Origin: Streptomyces venezuelae
GTDB lineage: Bacteria > Actinomycetota > Actinomycetes > Streptomycetales > Streptomycetaceae
Direction: 5' to 3'
Length of the DNA: 64,000 bases
NCBI RefSeq assembly: GCF_008642335.1
Contig: NZ_CP029191.1
Coordinates: forward strand, 3,348,001-3,412,000
Each line of letters begins with the position of its first letter. Within the stretch, counting starts at the first letter, position 1. The translations under genes were made by a program, and so were the position numbers. Of the stretch, positions 51,524-59,945 are shown piece after piece. Under the pieces are notes generated by a model. It was not told the origin of the DNA. It saw only the letters and a list, made by a program, of their open reading frames with translations, and did not search any database.

Positions 51524-53232
51524 GCCTTTCACTCGGGTCACTCGGGTCACTCGGGGAGGACGCGCCCACCTGGCCGCGGGAGTTCGCGGAGCGCTACCGC
51601 GCGGCGGGTTGGTGGCGGGGCGAGACGTTCGGCGGGATGCTGCGCGAGAGAGCCGCCGCGCACCCGGACCGCGTGGCGATCGTGGACCCGGGCGGCGCCG
51701 GTGCGGCGGCGCGCCGCTGGACGTACGGGGAACTGGACCGCAGGGCCGACCGCCTGGCCGCGGGCCTGCTGGCGCGCGGGATCGGCAAGGGCGACAAGGT
51801 GGTCGTCCAGCTCCCCAACATCGCCGAGTTCTTCGAGACGATCTTCGCGCTGTTCCGCATCGGCGCGCTCCCGGTCTTCGCGCTGCCCGCGCACCGCGAG
51901 ACGGAGATCCGCTACTTCTGCGAGTTCACCGAGGCCGCCGCGTACGTCATCCCGCAGCAGGTCGGCGGCTTCGACTACCGCGGACTCGCGGCGAAGCTGG
52001 TCGACGAGATCCCGACGCTGCGGCACGTGTTCGTGGCGGAGGGCGACGCGGGCCCGTTCGAGGCGCTGTCGGACGTGGCGACGGACGTGGCCCCGGACAT
52101 GGCGACGGAGCCGACTACGCAGCTACCGGCTGCACCCGCCCCCTCCGACCTGGCGTTCCTCCAGCTCTCCGGCGGCAGTACGGGCGTGCCGAAACTGATC
52201 CCGCGCACCCACGACGACTACATCTACTCCCTGCGCGGCTCGAACGAGCTGTGCGCGGTGGACGAGGACAGCGTCTACCTGGTCGCCCTCCCCGCGGCCC
52301 ACAACTTCCCGCTCTCCTCCCCCGGTTCGCTGGGCGCGCTGTACGCGGGCGCGCGCGTCGTCCTGTGCCCGCAGCCCAGTCCGGAGGCCGCCTTCCCCCT
52401 CATCGAGTCCGAGGGCGTCACCATCACGGGCCTCGTCCCGCCGCTCGCCCTGCTCTGGACGGAGGCGGCGCCGGCCACCGCGTACGACCTGAGCAGCCTG
52501 GACGTACTCCTGGTCGGCGGCGCGAAATTCAGCGAGGAGGCGGCGCGCCGGGTGAAGCCGGCGCTCGGCTGCACGTTGCAGCAGGTCTTCGGCATGGCAG
52601 AGGGGCTGGTCAACTACACACGCCTGGACGACGACCCGGAGACGATCGTCACGACCCAGGGCCGCCCGATCTCCCCGGACGACGAGATCCGCGTCGTCGA
52701 CGACGAGGACAACGACCTGCCGTTCGGCGAGACGGGCCACCTGCTGACGCGCGGCCCGTACACGATCCGCGGCTACTGGCGGGCCCCCGAGCACAACGCC
52801 CGCTCCTTCACCGCCGACGGCTTCTACCGCACGGGCGACGTGGTGCGCCTGACCGCGACCGGCCACCTCGTCGTGGAGGGCAGGGCGAAGGACCAGATCA
52901 ACCGGGGCGGCGAGAAGGTCGCGGCCGAGGAGGTCGAGAACCACATCCTCGCCCACCCGTCCGTGCACGACGCGAACGTGGTCGCCGAGCCGGACGCGTA
53001 CCTGGGCGAGCGGACCTGCGCGTACGTGATCCTGCGCGCGGACGCGGAGCCGATGCGCCCGGCCGCGATCAGGAAGTTCGTACGGGAGAGGGGACTCGCC
53101 TCGTACAAGGTGCCCGACCGCGTCGAGTTCGTGGAGGTCTTCCCGCAGACGGGCGTAGGAAAGATCTCGAAGAAGGCGCTGCGGGAAACGGCGCAGCGGG
53201 AAACGGCGCTGAGGGAACCGGCGTCGTCCTGA
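51520..53232 (+). CDS. dhbE: 2,3-dihydroxybenzoate-AMP ligase
   Basis: 570 residues, adenylating enzyme. It activates dihydroxybenzoate for transfer to an aryl carrier. Motif A3 is [34 protein letters not shown] and [14 protein letters not shown] follow, as in EntE/DhbE. GTG start overlaps the dhbC stop. Its N-terminus (SLGSLGSLG) and C-terminus ([10 protein letters not shown]) are encoded by tandem repeats and lie outside the conserved enzyme. Confidence 0.94.
   Translation: MSLSLGSLGSLGEDAPTWPREFAERYRAAGWWRGETFGGMLRERAAAHPDRVAIVDPGGAGAAARRWTYGELDRRADRLAAGLLARGIGKGDKVVVQLPNIAEFFETIFALFRIGALPVFALPAHRETEIRYFCEFTEAAAYVIPQQVGGFDYRGLAAKLVDEIPTLRHVFVAEGDAGPFEALSDVATDVAPDMATEPTTQLPAAPAPSDLAFLQLSGGSTGVPKLIPRTHDDYIYSLRGSNELCAVDEDSVYLVALPAAHNFPLSSPGSLGALYAGARVVLCPQPSPEAAFPLIESEGVTITGLVPPLALLWTEAAPATAYDLSSLDVLLVGGAKFSEEAARRVKPALGCTLQQVFGMAEGLVNYTRLDDDPETIVTTQGRPISPDDEIRVVDDEDNDLPFGETGHLLTRGPYTIRGYWRAPEHNARSFTADGFYRTGDVVRLTATGHLVVEGRAKDQINRGGEKVAAEEVENHILAHPSVHDANVVAEPDAYLGERTCAYVILRADAEPMRPAAIRKFVRERGLASYKVPDRVEFVEVFPQTGVGKISKKALRETAQRETALREPASS
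51529..51555 (+). repeat. Three 9-bp tandem units at the dhbE N-terminus
   Basis: TCACTCGGG three times in frame, encoding repeated Ser-Leu-Gly at the start of DhbE. Confidence 0.9.
53181..53225 (+). repeat. Three 15-bp tandem units at the dhbE C-terminus
   Basis: GCGGGAAACGGCGCA, GCGGGAAACGGCGCT and GAGGGAACCGGCGTC, in frame, encode [10 protein letters not shown] and REPAS before the stop. Confidence 0.85.
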
Positions 53233-53295
53233 CAGTCCCGCCCCATGCCCCGCACCTAGCACCCCAACCCCACCCCTGAACGGAACGTCCGCACC

Positions 53296-53934
53296 ATGGC
53301 CCTCCCCGCCATCACCCCCTACCCGATGCCGACACCCGACGAGCTGCCCGCGAACCGCGTCGACTGGCAGGTCGACCCGTCCCGCGCCGTGCTGCTCGTC
53401 CACGACCTGCAGAACTACTTCCTCTCGGCGTACGACCGCACGGCACCCCCCGTCCCGGAACTCCTGTCACACGTAACCGAGTTGAAGAGACGGGCCGCCC
53501 GTTTCGCCATCCCGGTGGTGCACACCGCACAGCCGGGCGGCCAGTCCCCCGCCGAGCGCGGCCTCCAGCAGGACTTCTGGGGCCCGGGTCTGCCCGACGA
53601 CGCGGAGGCGGCGGCGATCGCGCCGGAGATCGGCCCGGCACCGGCCGAGACGGTCCTCACCAAGTGGAAGTACAGCGCTTTCGTCCGCACGGACCTCCTG
53701 GAGCGCCTACGCGAACAGGGCCGCGACCAACTGATCATCACCGGCATCTACGCCCACATCGGCGTCCTGATGACGGCGTGCGACGCGTGGATGCAGGACA
53801 TCCAGGCGTTCGTGGTGGCCGACGCGGTGGCGGACTTCTCGGCGGACGACCACGCGATGGCGCTGCGGTGGGCGGCGGGGAAGTGCGCGGTGGTGACGAC
53901 GACGGAGGAGGTGTTCGCCGCCGACGTCCACTAG
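53296..53934 (+). CDS. dhbB: Isochorismatase without aryl carrier domain
   Basis: 212 residues. Hydrolyses isochorismate to 2,3-dihydro-2,3-dihydroxybenzoate. VHDLQNYFLS (catalytic Asp), TKWKYSAF (Lys) and GIYAHIGVLMTACDAWMQDI match EntB/DhbB. The E. coli and Bacillus enzymes have a C-terminal aryl carrier domain (about 75 residues) that receives dihydroxybenzoate; here the protein stops at the end of the hydrolase. A carrier must come from elsewhere. Its stop overlaps the stop of ohrR. Confidence 0.93.
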   Translation: MALPAITPYPMPTPDELPANRVDWQVDPSRAVLLVHDLQNYFLSAYDRTAPPVPELLSHVTELKRRAARFAIPVVHTAQPGGQSPAERGLQQDFWGPGLPDDAEAAAIAPEIGPAPAETVLTKWKYSAFVRTDLLERLREQGRDQLIITGIYAHIGVLMTACDAWMQDIQAFVVADAVADFSADDHAMALRWAAGKCAVVTTTEEVFAADVH

Positions 53935-54398
53935 GACGCCGTCTTCTTGGCACCCTGGCCCGAATGGGCGTCGAGGGCGGCCGTGAGCTGATCGAGCCGC
54001 GTGCGCAGGTCCCGGACATCATCGAGGGAGAGCTCGGTGGAGTCGGCGAGGGCGCGGGGCACGGCGACGGCCTTCTCGCGCAGCGCACGCCCCGCCTCCG
54101 TGAGCCGCACCGTGACGGAGCGCTCGTCCTCGGCGCTCCGCCGCCGCTCGACGTGCCCGGCCGCTTCGAGCCGCTTGAGCAGCGGCGAGAGGGTGCCCGA
54201 GTCGAGCCGCAGCCGCTCACCGATCTTCTTGACGGCCAGCTCGTCGTGCTCCCACAGGACGAGCATGACCAGGTACTGCGGGTAGGTCAGGCCGAGGTCC
54301 TTGAGCAGGGTCCGGTAGACCGCGTTGAAGGCGCGGGCGGCGGCGTGCAGCGAGAAGCAGATCTGCTGATCGAGCCGGAGAAGGTCCTCGTCGTCCAT
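53931..54398 (-). CDS. ohrR: Organic hydroperoxide-sensing repressor OhrR (MarR family)
   Basis: 155 residues. The redox Cys is in [16 protein letters not shown] near residue 14, as in OhrR. The winged helix is [34 protein letters not shown]. Oxidation of this Cys by organic peroxides releases DNA. Divergent from ohr with a palindromic site between; this is the classical ohrR-ohr pair. Confidence 0.93.
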   Translation of the reverse strand: MDDEDLLRLDQQICFSLHAAARAFNAVYRTLLKDLGLTYPQYLVMLVLWEHDELAVKKIGERLRLDSGTLSPLLKRLEAAGHVERRRSAEDERSVTVRLTEAGRALREKAVAVPRALADSTELSLDDVRDLRTRLDQLTAALDAHSGQGAKKTAS

Positions 54399-54432
54399 GA
54401 CGCAAGGCTACAGCGCACCACCACTTGGACAA

Positions 54433-54452
54433 TTAAGTTGTGCACAACTAAA
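54433..54452. promoter_or_regulatory. OhrR operator between ohrR and ohr
   Basis: The perfect palindrome AGTTGTGCACAACT (54436-54449) has AT-rich flanks that extend the symmetry. It lies midway between the two divergent starts. Identity as an OhrR box is inferred from position and AT-rich form. Confidence 0.65.
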
Positions 54453-54514
54453 TAGCGTGCAACACTCACCCTCGTAGGCCAGCCAGCCACAACGATGAGA
54501 ACGGGATGATCCCC

Positions 54515-54931
54515 ATGGACGCGCTGTACACCGCAGTAGCCACCGCCAACGGCCGCGAGGGCCGGGCCGTCAGCTCCGACGGCAAGCTCGACCTGCCGCT
54601 CGGCTTCCCGAAGGCGCTGGGCGGCAACGACCAGGGCACGAACCCGGAGCAGCTCTTCGCGGCCGGGTATGCCGCGTGCTTCGCGAGCGCGATGGGCAGC
54701 ATCGCGCGCCAGGAGAAGATCGACGTGTCGGACGTGTCGGTGACGGCGGAGGTCAGCATCGGCAAGGACGAGACGGACGGCGGCTTCGGCCTCTCGGTGG
54801 TCATGCGGGCGGAACTCCCGGACCACCTGCAGGGCGCGCCGGGCGAGGAGCTGCTGCGCAAGACGCACGCGTTCTGCCCGTACTCGAAGGCGACGCGAGG
54901 CAACATCCAGGTGGACCTGGTGATCGAGTAG
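54515..54931 (+). CDS. ohr: Organic hydroperoxide resistance protein Ohr
   Basis: 138 residues, OsmC/Ohr family. Reduces organic hydroperoxides with two catalytic Cys: GYAACFASA and HAFCPYSKATRGN. The typical start DALYTAVATA and NPEQLFAAGYAACF confirm Ohr. ATG at 54515, with 54506 as an alternative. Controlled by the divergent OhrR. Confidence 0.95.
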   Translation: MDALYTAVATANGREGRAVSSDGKLDLPLGFPKALGGNDQGTNPEQLFAAGYAACFASAMGSIARQEKIDVSDVSVTAEVSIGKDETDGGFGLSVVMRAELPDHLQGAPGEELLRKTHAFCPYSKATRGNIQVDLVIE

Positions 54932-54968
54932 CGCGCGCTTGCGGCGGACCCGAGCAAGCCTTGAGGTA

Positions 54969-54981
54969 AGGGTCATACCCT
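54969..54981. promoter_or_regulatory. Inverted repeat AGGGT-CAT-ACCCT between ohr and cupin genes
   Basis: Five-base arms 61 bp before the cupin start. Possibly an operator; no match known. Confidence 0.25.
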
Positions 54982-55041
54982 GACTGCGATCACTACATTT
55001 CCGCACTGCTCGCGCACACTGCCACGCAAGGAGTCGATCGC

Positions 55042-55578
55042 ATGAGTGACCTCATCCGCCTGCCGGGCGAGGGCCGCAAGCTGGTCACGAAAGCGCAGGA
55101 AGTGACCTTCAAGGCCACCGGGGCACAGGGCTCGTCGTCGTCGATCTTCGAGGTGGTGGTCCCGCCCGGTTTCGACACGGGCGGCCACTACCACGAGGAG
55201 GCGGAGGAATTCTTCTACATCCTGGAGGGCGAGCTGGAACTCCTCGCCTTCGAGCCGGCGGAACGTACGGACGACTGGCTGGACTGGGAGTCCGCCGACG
55301 GCGACAGGGTGGTCCGCGCCCCGGCGGGCAGCAGCATGTTCGTCCCGCCCAACACGCCCCACGCGTTCCGCAACGCCACGGACAGCCCGGTCCGGATGCT
55401 GTTCCAGAGCAACCCTTCGCCGGAGCACGAGGCGTACTTCGAGGAGATAGCGGAGATCTGGTCGGCGGGCGGCGACTCGGTGGACCCGGAGGCGGTACGC
55501 CGCATGCGCACCCGCTACGACGTCAAACAGATCACCCCGATGCGCTTCGCCCCACCGCCGACGACCCCCGTCGCCTGA
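55042..55578 (+). CDS. Cupin-domain protein
   Basis: 178 residues, single cupin barrel. Motif 1 GGHYHEEAEEFFYILEGEL supplies two His and a Glu for metal. Motif 2 is PPNTPHAFRNA. Such proteins are dioxygenases, isomerases or sensors; none can be singled out. ATG after AAGGAG. An unusual C-terminal tail (DPEAVRRMRTRYDVKQI) follows the barrel. Confidence 0.85.
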   Translation: MSDLIRLPGEGRKLVTKAQEVTFKATGAQGSSSSIFEVVVPPGFDTGGHYHEEAEEFFYILEGELELLAFEPAERTDDWLDWESADGDRVVRAPAGSSMFVPPNTPHAFRNATDSPVRMLFQSNPSPEHEAYFEEIAEIWSAGGDSVDPEAVRRMRTRYDVKQITPMRFAPPPTTPVA

Positions 55579-55589
55579 CGCCACACGAA

Positions 55590-55630
55590 GGCCGTCGCCC
55601 CCCACGAGCAACCCCGGGGGGCCGACGGCC
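55590..55630 (+). terminator. Hairpin terminator after the cupin gene
   Basis: GGCCGTCGCCCCCC and GGGGGGCCGACGGCC (one bulged base) enclose a 12-base loop, 12 bp past the stop and before tRNA-Arg. Confidence 0.8.
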
Positions 55631-55687
55631 GCACCCTCATCCGCTACCCTGTCCAGGGACCGCTCCCAGCGGTCCACGCAGGACCCC

Positions 55688-55760
55688 GCCTTCGTAGCTC
55701 AGGGGATAGAGCACCGCTCTCCTAAAGCGGGTGTCGCAGGTTCGAATCCTGCCGGGGGCA
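55688..55760 (+). tRNA. tRNA-Arg (anticodon CCT)
   Basis: 73-nt cloverleaf. Acceptor GCCTTCG pairs with CGGGGGC (two G-U), discriminator A, CCA not encoded. Anticodon stem CCGCT/AGCGG holds CTCCTAA, anticodon CCT (codon AGG). T-arm GTTCGAATC. Arg-CCT genes are frequent integration sites for mobile elements, and accessory genes start just downstream. Confidence 0.96.
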
Positions 55761-55776
55761 CGGTTTTGGTCAGGGC

Positions 55777-55819
55777 AAAGGCCCCGGTATCCGCAGGTCA
55801 AGCGGTTGCCGGGGCCTTT
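55777..55819 (+). terminator. Terminator downstream of tRNA-Arg
   Basis: AAAGGCCCCGG and CCGGGGCCTTT are perfect complements with a 21-base loop, 16 bp past the tRNA. Confidence 0.85.
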
Positions 55820-56155
55820 CTCATGCCCTCCGCGTGCACTTTGACTTCGGTCTCGCGCACTCTGACTACAGTCTTGCTACGCGAGCGCGGCCCCTAAATG
55901 GCCCCTAAACGATCACCGCGTTTGCGCAGGTCGCGCGGGCCGTGAACGTAGACCGCCCCCCATGTGCGGCATGGGGGGCGGCCGCCAGCAGTAGGCGACC
56001 CCGGCCAGGGCATGCACCTCCCGACCTGGTACCGCCCGCCCCCAGGGCCCGGGGATGGGGACGGGCGGCCGGCGGCGTGGGGCCGTCCATAGACCCGCCG
56101 CCGTCACCCGTACCGCCGTCCTCCAAGAGCGGCACGGGAGCCTGGTGACCACCCG
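55820..56155. other. Non-coding start of the accessory region
   Basis: No convincing gene. It contains two imperfect copies of GCACTTTGACT (55836 and 55857), two copies of GGCCCCTAAA near 55890-55911, and a strong hairpin (next entry). No integrase remnant can be recognised. Confidence 0.4.
55953..55981 (-). terminator. Hairpin terminator of the small-ORF operon
   Basis: CCGCCCCCCATG and CATGGGGGGCGG are perfect 12-base complements with a 5-base loop. It sits about 175 bp after the last small ORF on the minus strand. Confidence 0.6.
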
Positions 56156-56408
56156 CTAGGTCGGGCTGGTCCTCTGCCGGGCCTCGGCCCGAGCCGCCTG
56201 CAGCGCGGGACTCTCCGGCTGCACCGGGCAGCGGCACGGGCAGTCCTGCACGGCGCCGATGACCAGATCGCCGCCCCCGCGGATGCTGACCCACGTCGTG
56301 AGCTCGCAAGCGTGGGGCCACTCGGGGCGTACCCGCCAGCAGGCGCAGCAGGCACGGCGTGCACGGCACCGGCACAGGCTTGATCGGGTTCGTCGGGGTG
56401 TCGGTCAC
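56156..56408 (-). pseudogene. Cys-rich small protein gene with apparent frameshift
   Basis: GTG at 56408 overlaps the previous stop (GTGA) and reads TDTPTNPIKPVPVP. The Cys-rich sequence continues in the next frame as CCACWRVRPEWPHACELTTW, then GAVQDCPCRCPVQPES, stopping at TAG 56156. The span is 253 bases, one more than a multiple of three. Unbroken it would be about 84 residues with four CxxC/CxC-type pairs. Either a one-base change broke it or frameshifting occurs. In frame 0 the reading continues without Cys pattern to 55905. Confidence 0.55.
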
Positions 56409-56611
56409 CGGCGCGCCTCCTCGCCGGGCGTGGGAGGCTCTGGCCCCTGCAGCACGGTGTGCACCGCGCGTAGAGCCCGACGCATCCGTTCCCCGTCTTC
56501 GCACTCCTCAGTGCGGCAGGCGAAGCAACCGAGCTGGTGCTTCCGGAGCATCCCGTCCACGATCTGCGAGGCCGCCTCCGGGCTGAAGACCCAGACGGTT
56601 GGCACACTCAC
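56405..56611 (-). CDS. Small Cys-containing hypothetical protein
   Basis: 68 residues. GTG start overlapping the stop of the 158-residue gene (GTGA). Contains GCFACRTEECEDGERMRRAL, a CxxC plus Cys that may bind metal, after VWVFSPEAASQIVDGMLRKH. No family recognised. Translationally coupled on both sides, the strongest evidence that it is real. Confidence 0.65.
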   Translation of the reverse strand: MSVPTVWVFSPEAASQIVDGMLRKHQLGCFACRTEECEDGERMRRALRAVHTVLQGPEPPTPGEEARR

Positions 56612-57084
56612 CGGGCACCCGCCCGTCGCGGGTCGCGGGCCATGTGGATGAGCGCGGCGACGGACGGAACGGCACACAGGTCGCCGACGATGCGGGGCCG
56701 CACAGCCCAGTACAGGCCAGTCGGACCGGTGAGGTCGGCGGCCGGGACGGACAGGAACTGCCCGGTGCCCAGCATCGGAGCCTCGCGGTATTCCTGCATC
56801 CACGTATGTGTGTTGCTGGGCTCGACCAGCGCGTAGTACTGGTTCTGCGGCCGGTTGTGGATGACCGGTCCGTCGAGCAGTTCGGCGAACATCCTGGTCA
56901 CGACATCCTGGTCGTCAGTCCCGGCTGCGACATGGACGAGGTGCCCGGGCAGGTACACCGAGTTGAACCGCTTCCCCAGCGGTAACAGAGCGATGCCCGT
57001 TTCCGCCCACTCCTTGTGCGCCTGCTCCGGCGCTGCCTGAGCGCGCGCCAGCCAGTCGAAGGCACCGAGGCCGTCTCTCGTCAT
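56608..57084 (-). CDS. Hypothetical protein of the small-ORF operon
   Basis: 158 residues, soluble. ETGIALLPLGKRFNSVYLPGHLVHVA near the N-terminus vaguely recalls the first strand of primase-polymerase (Prim-Pol) domains, but catalytic acidic pairs are not evident, so I do not assign that. ATG overlaps the stop of the preceding ORF (TGATG). Central member of a four-gene overlapping chain. Confidence 0.7.
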   Translation of the reverse strand: MTRDGLGAFDWLARAQAAPEQAHKEWAETGIALLPLGKRFNSVYLPGHLVHVAAGTDDQDVVTRMFAELLDGPVIHNRPQNQYYALVEPSNTHTWMQEYREAPMLGTGQFLSVPAADLTGPTGLYWAVRPRIVGDLCAVPSVAALIHMARDPRRAGAR

Positions 57085-57266
57085 CAGGACGCCCCCACGC
57101 AGCCGCATGTCCTTTTAGTCCACACCTGGCCGGTCTCGTCGCGCACCGTCCCGCTGGGCACGAGGACGCGTGAGGCTGCCCCGCAATCCCAGCACGCCGG
57201 CCCGTGCAGGCGAGCGATGCTCACCTCGGCCACGGAGACGTCGGTCTCCTCGATCGTGTCACTCAT
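57084..57266 (-). CDS. Small zinc-ribbon-like protein
   Basis: 60 residues. CWDCGAASRVLV and the later KRTCGCVG give CxxC and CxC pairs, probably a zinc ribbon. ATG after AGGGG with eight-base spacing. First gene of the overlapping chain, directly downstream of a 19-bp palindrome. Confidence 0.7.
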   Translation of the reverse strand: MSDTIEETDVSVAEVSIARLHGPACWDCGAASRVLVPSGTVRDETGQVWTKRTCGCVGAS

Positions 57267-57326
57267 CTGGTAGCCCCTGCTCTGTCAGGTCGATGCACAG
57301 ATCATGGGCGCCCGGGGGCGGGGCCA

Positions 57327-57345
57327 GGGATACAGGCTGTATCCC
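57327..57345. promoter_or_regulatory. Perfect 19-bp palindrome before the small-ORF operon
   Basis: GGGATACAG-G-CTGTATCCC, 9-base arms. It lies in the 104-bp gap between the XRE gene stop and the first small ORF. It is a likely operator for the neighbouring XRE regulator. Confidence 0.7.
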
Positions 57346-57370
57346 CTCGGATTCGCTCAACCGGGTTGCG

Positions 57371-58546
57371 TCAGACGGCGCCGACCCAGACGGCGAACTG
57401 GTGGAGAGACTCCTCGTCAGTACGCTTCAGCCGCTCCAGCGTCGCCACGGTCTCTCGTGCCCACGGGTGCTCGCGCGTGTGCTGAGGAGCGATTGAGCGC
57501 GCCACCTTCAGCGACTCGAACGCGTCATCCATCCGACCGCCCCACATCTGTGCACGAGCCAGCTCGATCCAGAAGCCTGACCGCCGCTCAGCCGGAATGT
57601 TCGCGGACGGCGTCCACTTCCGGGCCACCGCGAACGCTTGGCCGACGTGGTCCTGGCCCAGGCCCACGGCGACGGATAGCTCGTGAATACGCACAGACTC
57701 CGGGCCAAACGCCGTGCCCCGGTAGATGCCCTCCCGGATGCTGGCGCTAAGGCGGCGGGCCTCGGCGAGGTGGGTCTCCGCGGTGGCGGCGTCGCCGTCC
57801 CGTCCGGCGATGACGGCGGCGCGCATGTGCAGCGCGCCGCTGGCGGCCGCCGTGCTCTCGTCAGTGACGGCCGGGGCCCCGTCAATGGCGGTCTCCAGTG
57901 CGCGCGTACCTGCGGTGTGAGCGCGGGCTGTGAAGAACGTTTCGGTCCGGACGTAGGCAACGGACGTGCCGACGAGCGGGTCCTCCGTGTACGGGGCGGC
58001 CCACCGCATCAACTCGATCAGCCGAGCCGACAGGTCGCGGGCACCGTACTTGTAGGCGACAGCGTCCGCCGAGCGGGCCGTCGCCACCAGCAGGCCGGCG
58101 GCTTCCCGTTGGTCGCTCGCGGCGTGGAAGACGGCGAGCGCGTCGGCGAGGAGGCCGGCGGCGTGCTGCGCGATCCGGCCGTACTGAGCTGCGAGGCGCC
58201 AGTTCACGGCTTCGCTGACGGCCACATGCAGCTCGGCGGCAGTTCGCTGGGCCGGGATGATCGACACGTCGTAGGTGGCCAGCGCCGCGGAGATGCGGGG
58301 CAGTGCCGCGTGCACGCGGGTCTCTGTGCCGGTGAACGTCGACAGCAGCCGGGTCGGGTCGACGCCGAGTGCGACCGCGATCGATTCGAGCGCGGCGTCG
58401 CTGGGCTGCCGCTTGCCCTGCTCGATGGCCTTGATCATGGGCAGGGACAGATAGGACTCACGCGCGAGCTGAGACTGGAACATGCGTTTCGTCTTGCGCA
58501 GGACAGCGATCCGCTTACCCAGCCCGCTTTCATCAAGTGCGGGCAT
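57371..58546 (-). CDS. XRE-family regulator with C-terminal TPR-like domain
   Basis: 391 residues. HTH at about residues 10-65: LGKRIAVLRKTKRMFQSQLARESYLSLPMIKAIEQGKRQPSDAALE-type Cro/CI fold. Residues 80-390 are helical repeats rich in Ala (LADALAVFHAASDQREAAGLL), like TPR sensors of secreted or intracellular signals in Streptomyces. It precedes the small-ORF chain on the same strand and probably controls it and itself. Confidence 0.85.
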   Translation of the reverse strand: MPALDESGLGKRIAVLRKTKRMFQSQLARESYLSLPMIKAIEQGKRQPSDAALESIAVALGVDPTRLLSTFTGTETRVHAALPRISAALATYDVSIIPAQRTAAELHVAVSEAVNWRLAAQYGRIAQHAAGLLADALAVFHAASDQREAAGLLVATARSADAVAYKYGARDLSARLIELMRWAAPYTEDPLVGTSVAYVRTETFFTARAHTAGTRALETAIDGAPAVTDESTAAASGALHMRAAVIAGRDGDAATAETHLAEARRLSASIREGIYRGTAFGPESVRIHELSVAVGLGQDHVGQAFAVARKWTPSANIPAERRSGFWIELARAQMWGGRMDDAFESLKVARSIAPQHTREHPWARETVATLERLKRTDEESLHQFAVWVGAV

Positions 58547-58556
58547 GCTGCCTCCA

Positions 58557-58578
58557 GTTCGAGGTGTTCTCTTCGAAC
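58557..58578. promoter_or_regulatory. Inverted repeat just upstream of the XRE gene
   Basis: GTTCGA-N10-TCGAAC, ending 11 bp before the ATG. Possible autoregulatory site. Confidence 0.4.
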
Positions 58579-58607
58579 CGTACCCGCGTGATCACGCTTA
58601 GGTACGC

Positions 58608-58642
58608 GAACGGCCGCCTTCCATCAGGAGGAGGGGCCGTTT
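58608..58642 (-). terminator. Hairpin between HAD and XRE genes
   Basis: GAACGGCC and GGCCGTTTC flank a partly paired centre (GCCTTCC/GGAGG), 11 bp past the HAD stop on the minus strand. Confidence 0.6.
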
Positions 58643-58652
58643 CGTCCGCCGT

Positions 58653-59294
58653 TCAGGCGCTGAGAGCGGCGACAAGGTCCGTAAGCGAGTCGATCCGGTA
58701 GTCCGCGGTCGCCGCGACCTGCGGATCGTCAGCCCACAGGTAGCCCCATGGGCCACGGCGTAGATGCGCGGCGCGCAGACCAGCGCGAGCGGCTGGCAGC
58801 GTGTCGTTCTGCGGATGGTCGCCGACGTACAGAACCTCTTCAGCGGGGACGCCCGCCTCGGTGACGAGCCGCTCGAAGAACTCCGGGGCGGGCTTGGCCA
58901 CGCCCCACTCTCCTGAGGTCGCGATCAGGTCCGCAGGCAGGTCGAGAGCCCGTAGCAGGCCGGCGGCCTTCGTGGTCTGGTTGCCCGCGATGATGACGCG
59001 AAACCCCGCCTGCCGGAGCGCGGCGAGTGCAGGCCTGACGTCCTCGTACACGTCTCTCTCGTCGAGCTGCTCACCGCAGCCTGCCGCCTCACGGGCCTGG
59101 TACTCGGCAGTCAGGTCAGCGTGGGGCCGGATGAGGCGCAGTGCCTCGGCATTGTCCTTTCCCTGCGCGACGACGGCGCCGACCAGCGCTGAGACGGTGT
59201 GGCGTGGGATGCCAAGCCAGTCGGCCCACGAGGTCCAGTAGCGGTCGTCACGGACGAGGGTCTCGCCTACGTCGAATGCGATGGTGCGGATCAT
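58653..59294 (-). CDS. HAD family hydrolase
   Basis: 213 residues. Motif I FDVGETLVRDD (nucleophile Asp; the usual second Asp is Gly, as in several HAD subgroups), motif II IIAGNQTTKA, motif III VAKPAPEFF and motif IV VGDHPQND. Predicted phosphatase of a small metabolite. It lies between the two XRE regulators on the same strand; such HAD-regulator pairs are common in Streptomyces accessory regions. Substrate unknown. Confidence 0.88.
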   Translation of the reverse strand: MIRTIAFDVGETLVRDDRYWTSWADWLGIPRHTVSALVGAVVAQGKDNAEALRLIRPHADLTAEYQAREAAGCGEQLDERDVYEDVRPALAALRQAGFRVIIAGNQTTKAAGLLRALDLPADLIATSGEWGVAKPAPEFFERLVTEAGVPAEEVLYVGDHPQNDTLPAARAGLRAAHLRRGPWGYLWADDPQVAATADYRIDSLTDLVAALSA

Positions 59295-59945
59295 CCGGCG
59301 ACCCTAGTGCGTTCTGCTTGAACGGACCTTGACTGGTGCGTCACCGCGGTGTGCATGTGAGCCGATGATGCCTGCGACGACGCCCCATGTGCCGGCCATC
59401 TGCCACGCTCCCGTCGCGCAGGGTGGGGGATGGAGTGCTCCGGCAGGGTCGCCTAGGAGAGGATCAACCTCACGTGGCTGATGGCGTACCAGGCGGCGAT
59501 GACCAGGCCCCGCGGGTACTCGCCGGTGAGGCCACCTCACAGGAATGCCGCACACCCGGATCACCTGGTCGATACGCCCGGTCCTCTTCCTGCCCCTCGC
59601 CCACAGGAAAGCCTCCGAACTCCCAGCCTGTACATACGACTTCAAGCCTCAGTGGCCAGACTGAGTTACAACTTTCTCTACTGGTTCAAGGTGGCTCGCT
59701 CCGCTCCCCGCGCGCGTCCTGACTCCCCGGGCCGCCGCTCCTGTCTCCGCCCCGGTCCACCTAGCCGCGCGACAAGAGCTGGCGGCCAACTGACCTCAGA
59801 GGACGGGTACATCGCGGCTGGGGCGGTCGGTTCCATGGCTCCAGGCAGCCACTTCGGGGCGAGCCTCTAGGAATCGGGTCGCTACGCAACGTGACAGGGA
59901 TGTGGCGTCCTACTTTTGCGACGCCGATCGGCGACCAGGCGGCGT
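59295..59945. other. Gene-poor stretch in the accessory region
   Basis: No convincing gene in 650 bp. On the minus strand a 31-codon frame (59399-59304, MAGTWGVVAGIIGSH...) lies just before the HAD start. A short stop-bounded frame (LTGEYPRGLVIAAWYAISHV) ends near 59455 and looks like a gene fragment. Base composition is lower in GC around 59640-59690. Probably decayed DNA. Confidence 0.45.

Noticed and set aside
47812..53934. CDA-type NRPS cluster expected near hrdD in S. coelicolor
   Set aside because: No condensation, adenylation-carrier or thioesterase modules here; only the stand-alone DHB ligase.
56608..57084. Primase-polymerase assignment for the 158-residue protein
   Set aside because: Only a loose N-terminal resemblance; no catalytic acidic or His residues could be placed.
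59304..59645. 113-codon minus-strand frame in the gene-poor stretch
   Set aside because: Arg/His/Pro-rich composition, no ribosome site for its start and no motif; only its last 31 codons might form a mini-ORF.
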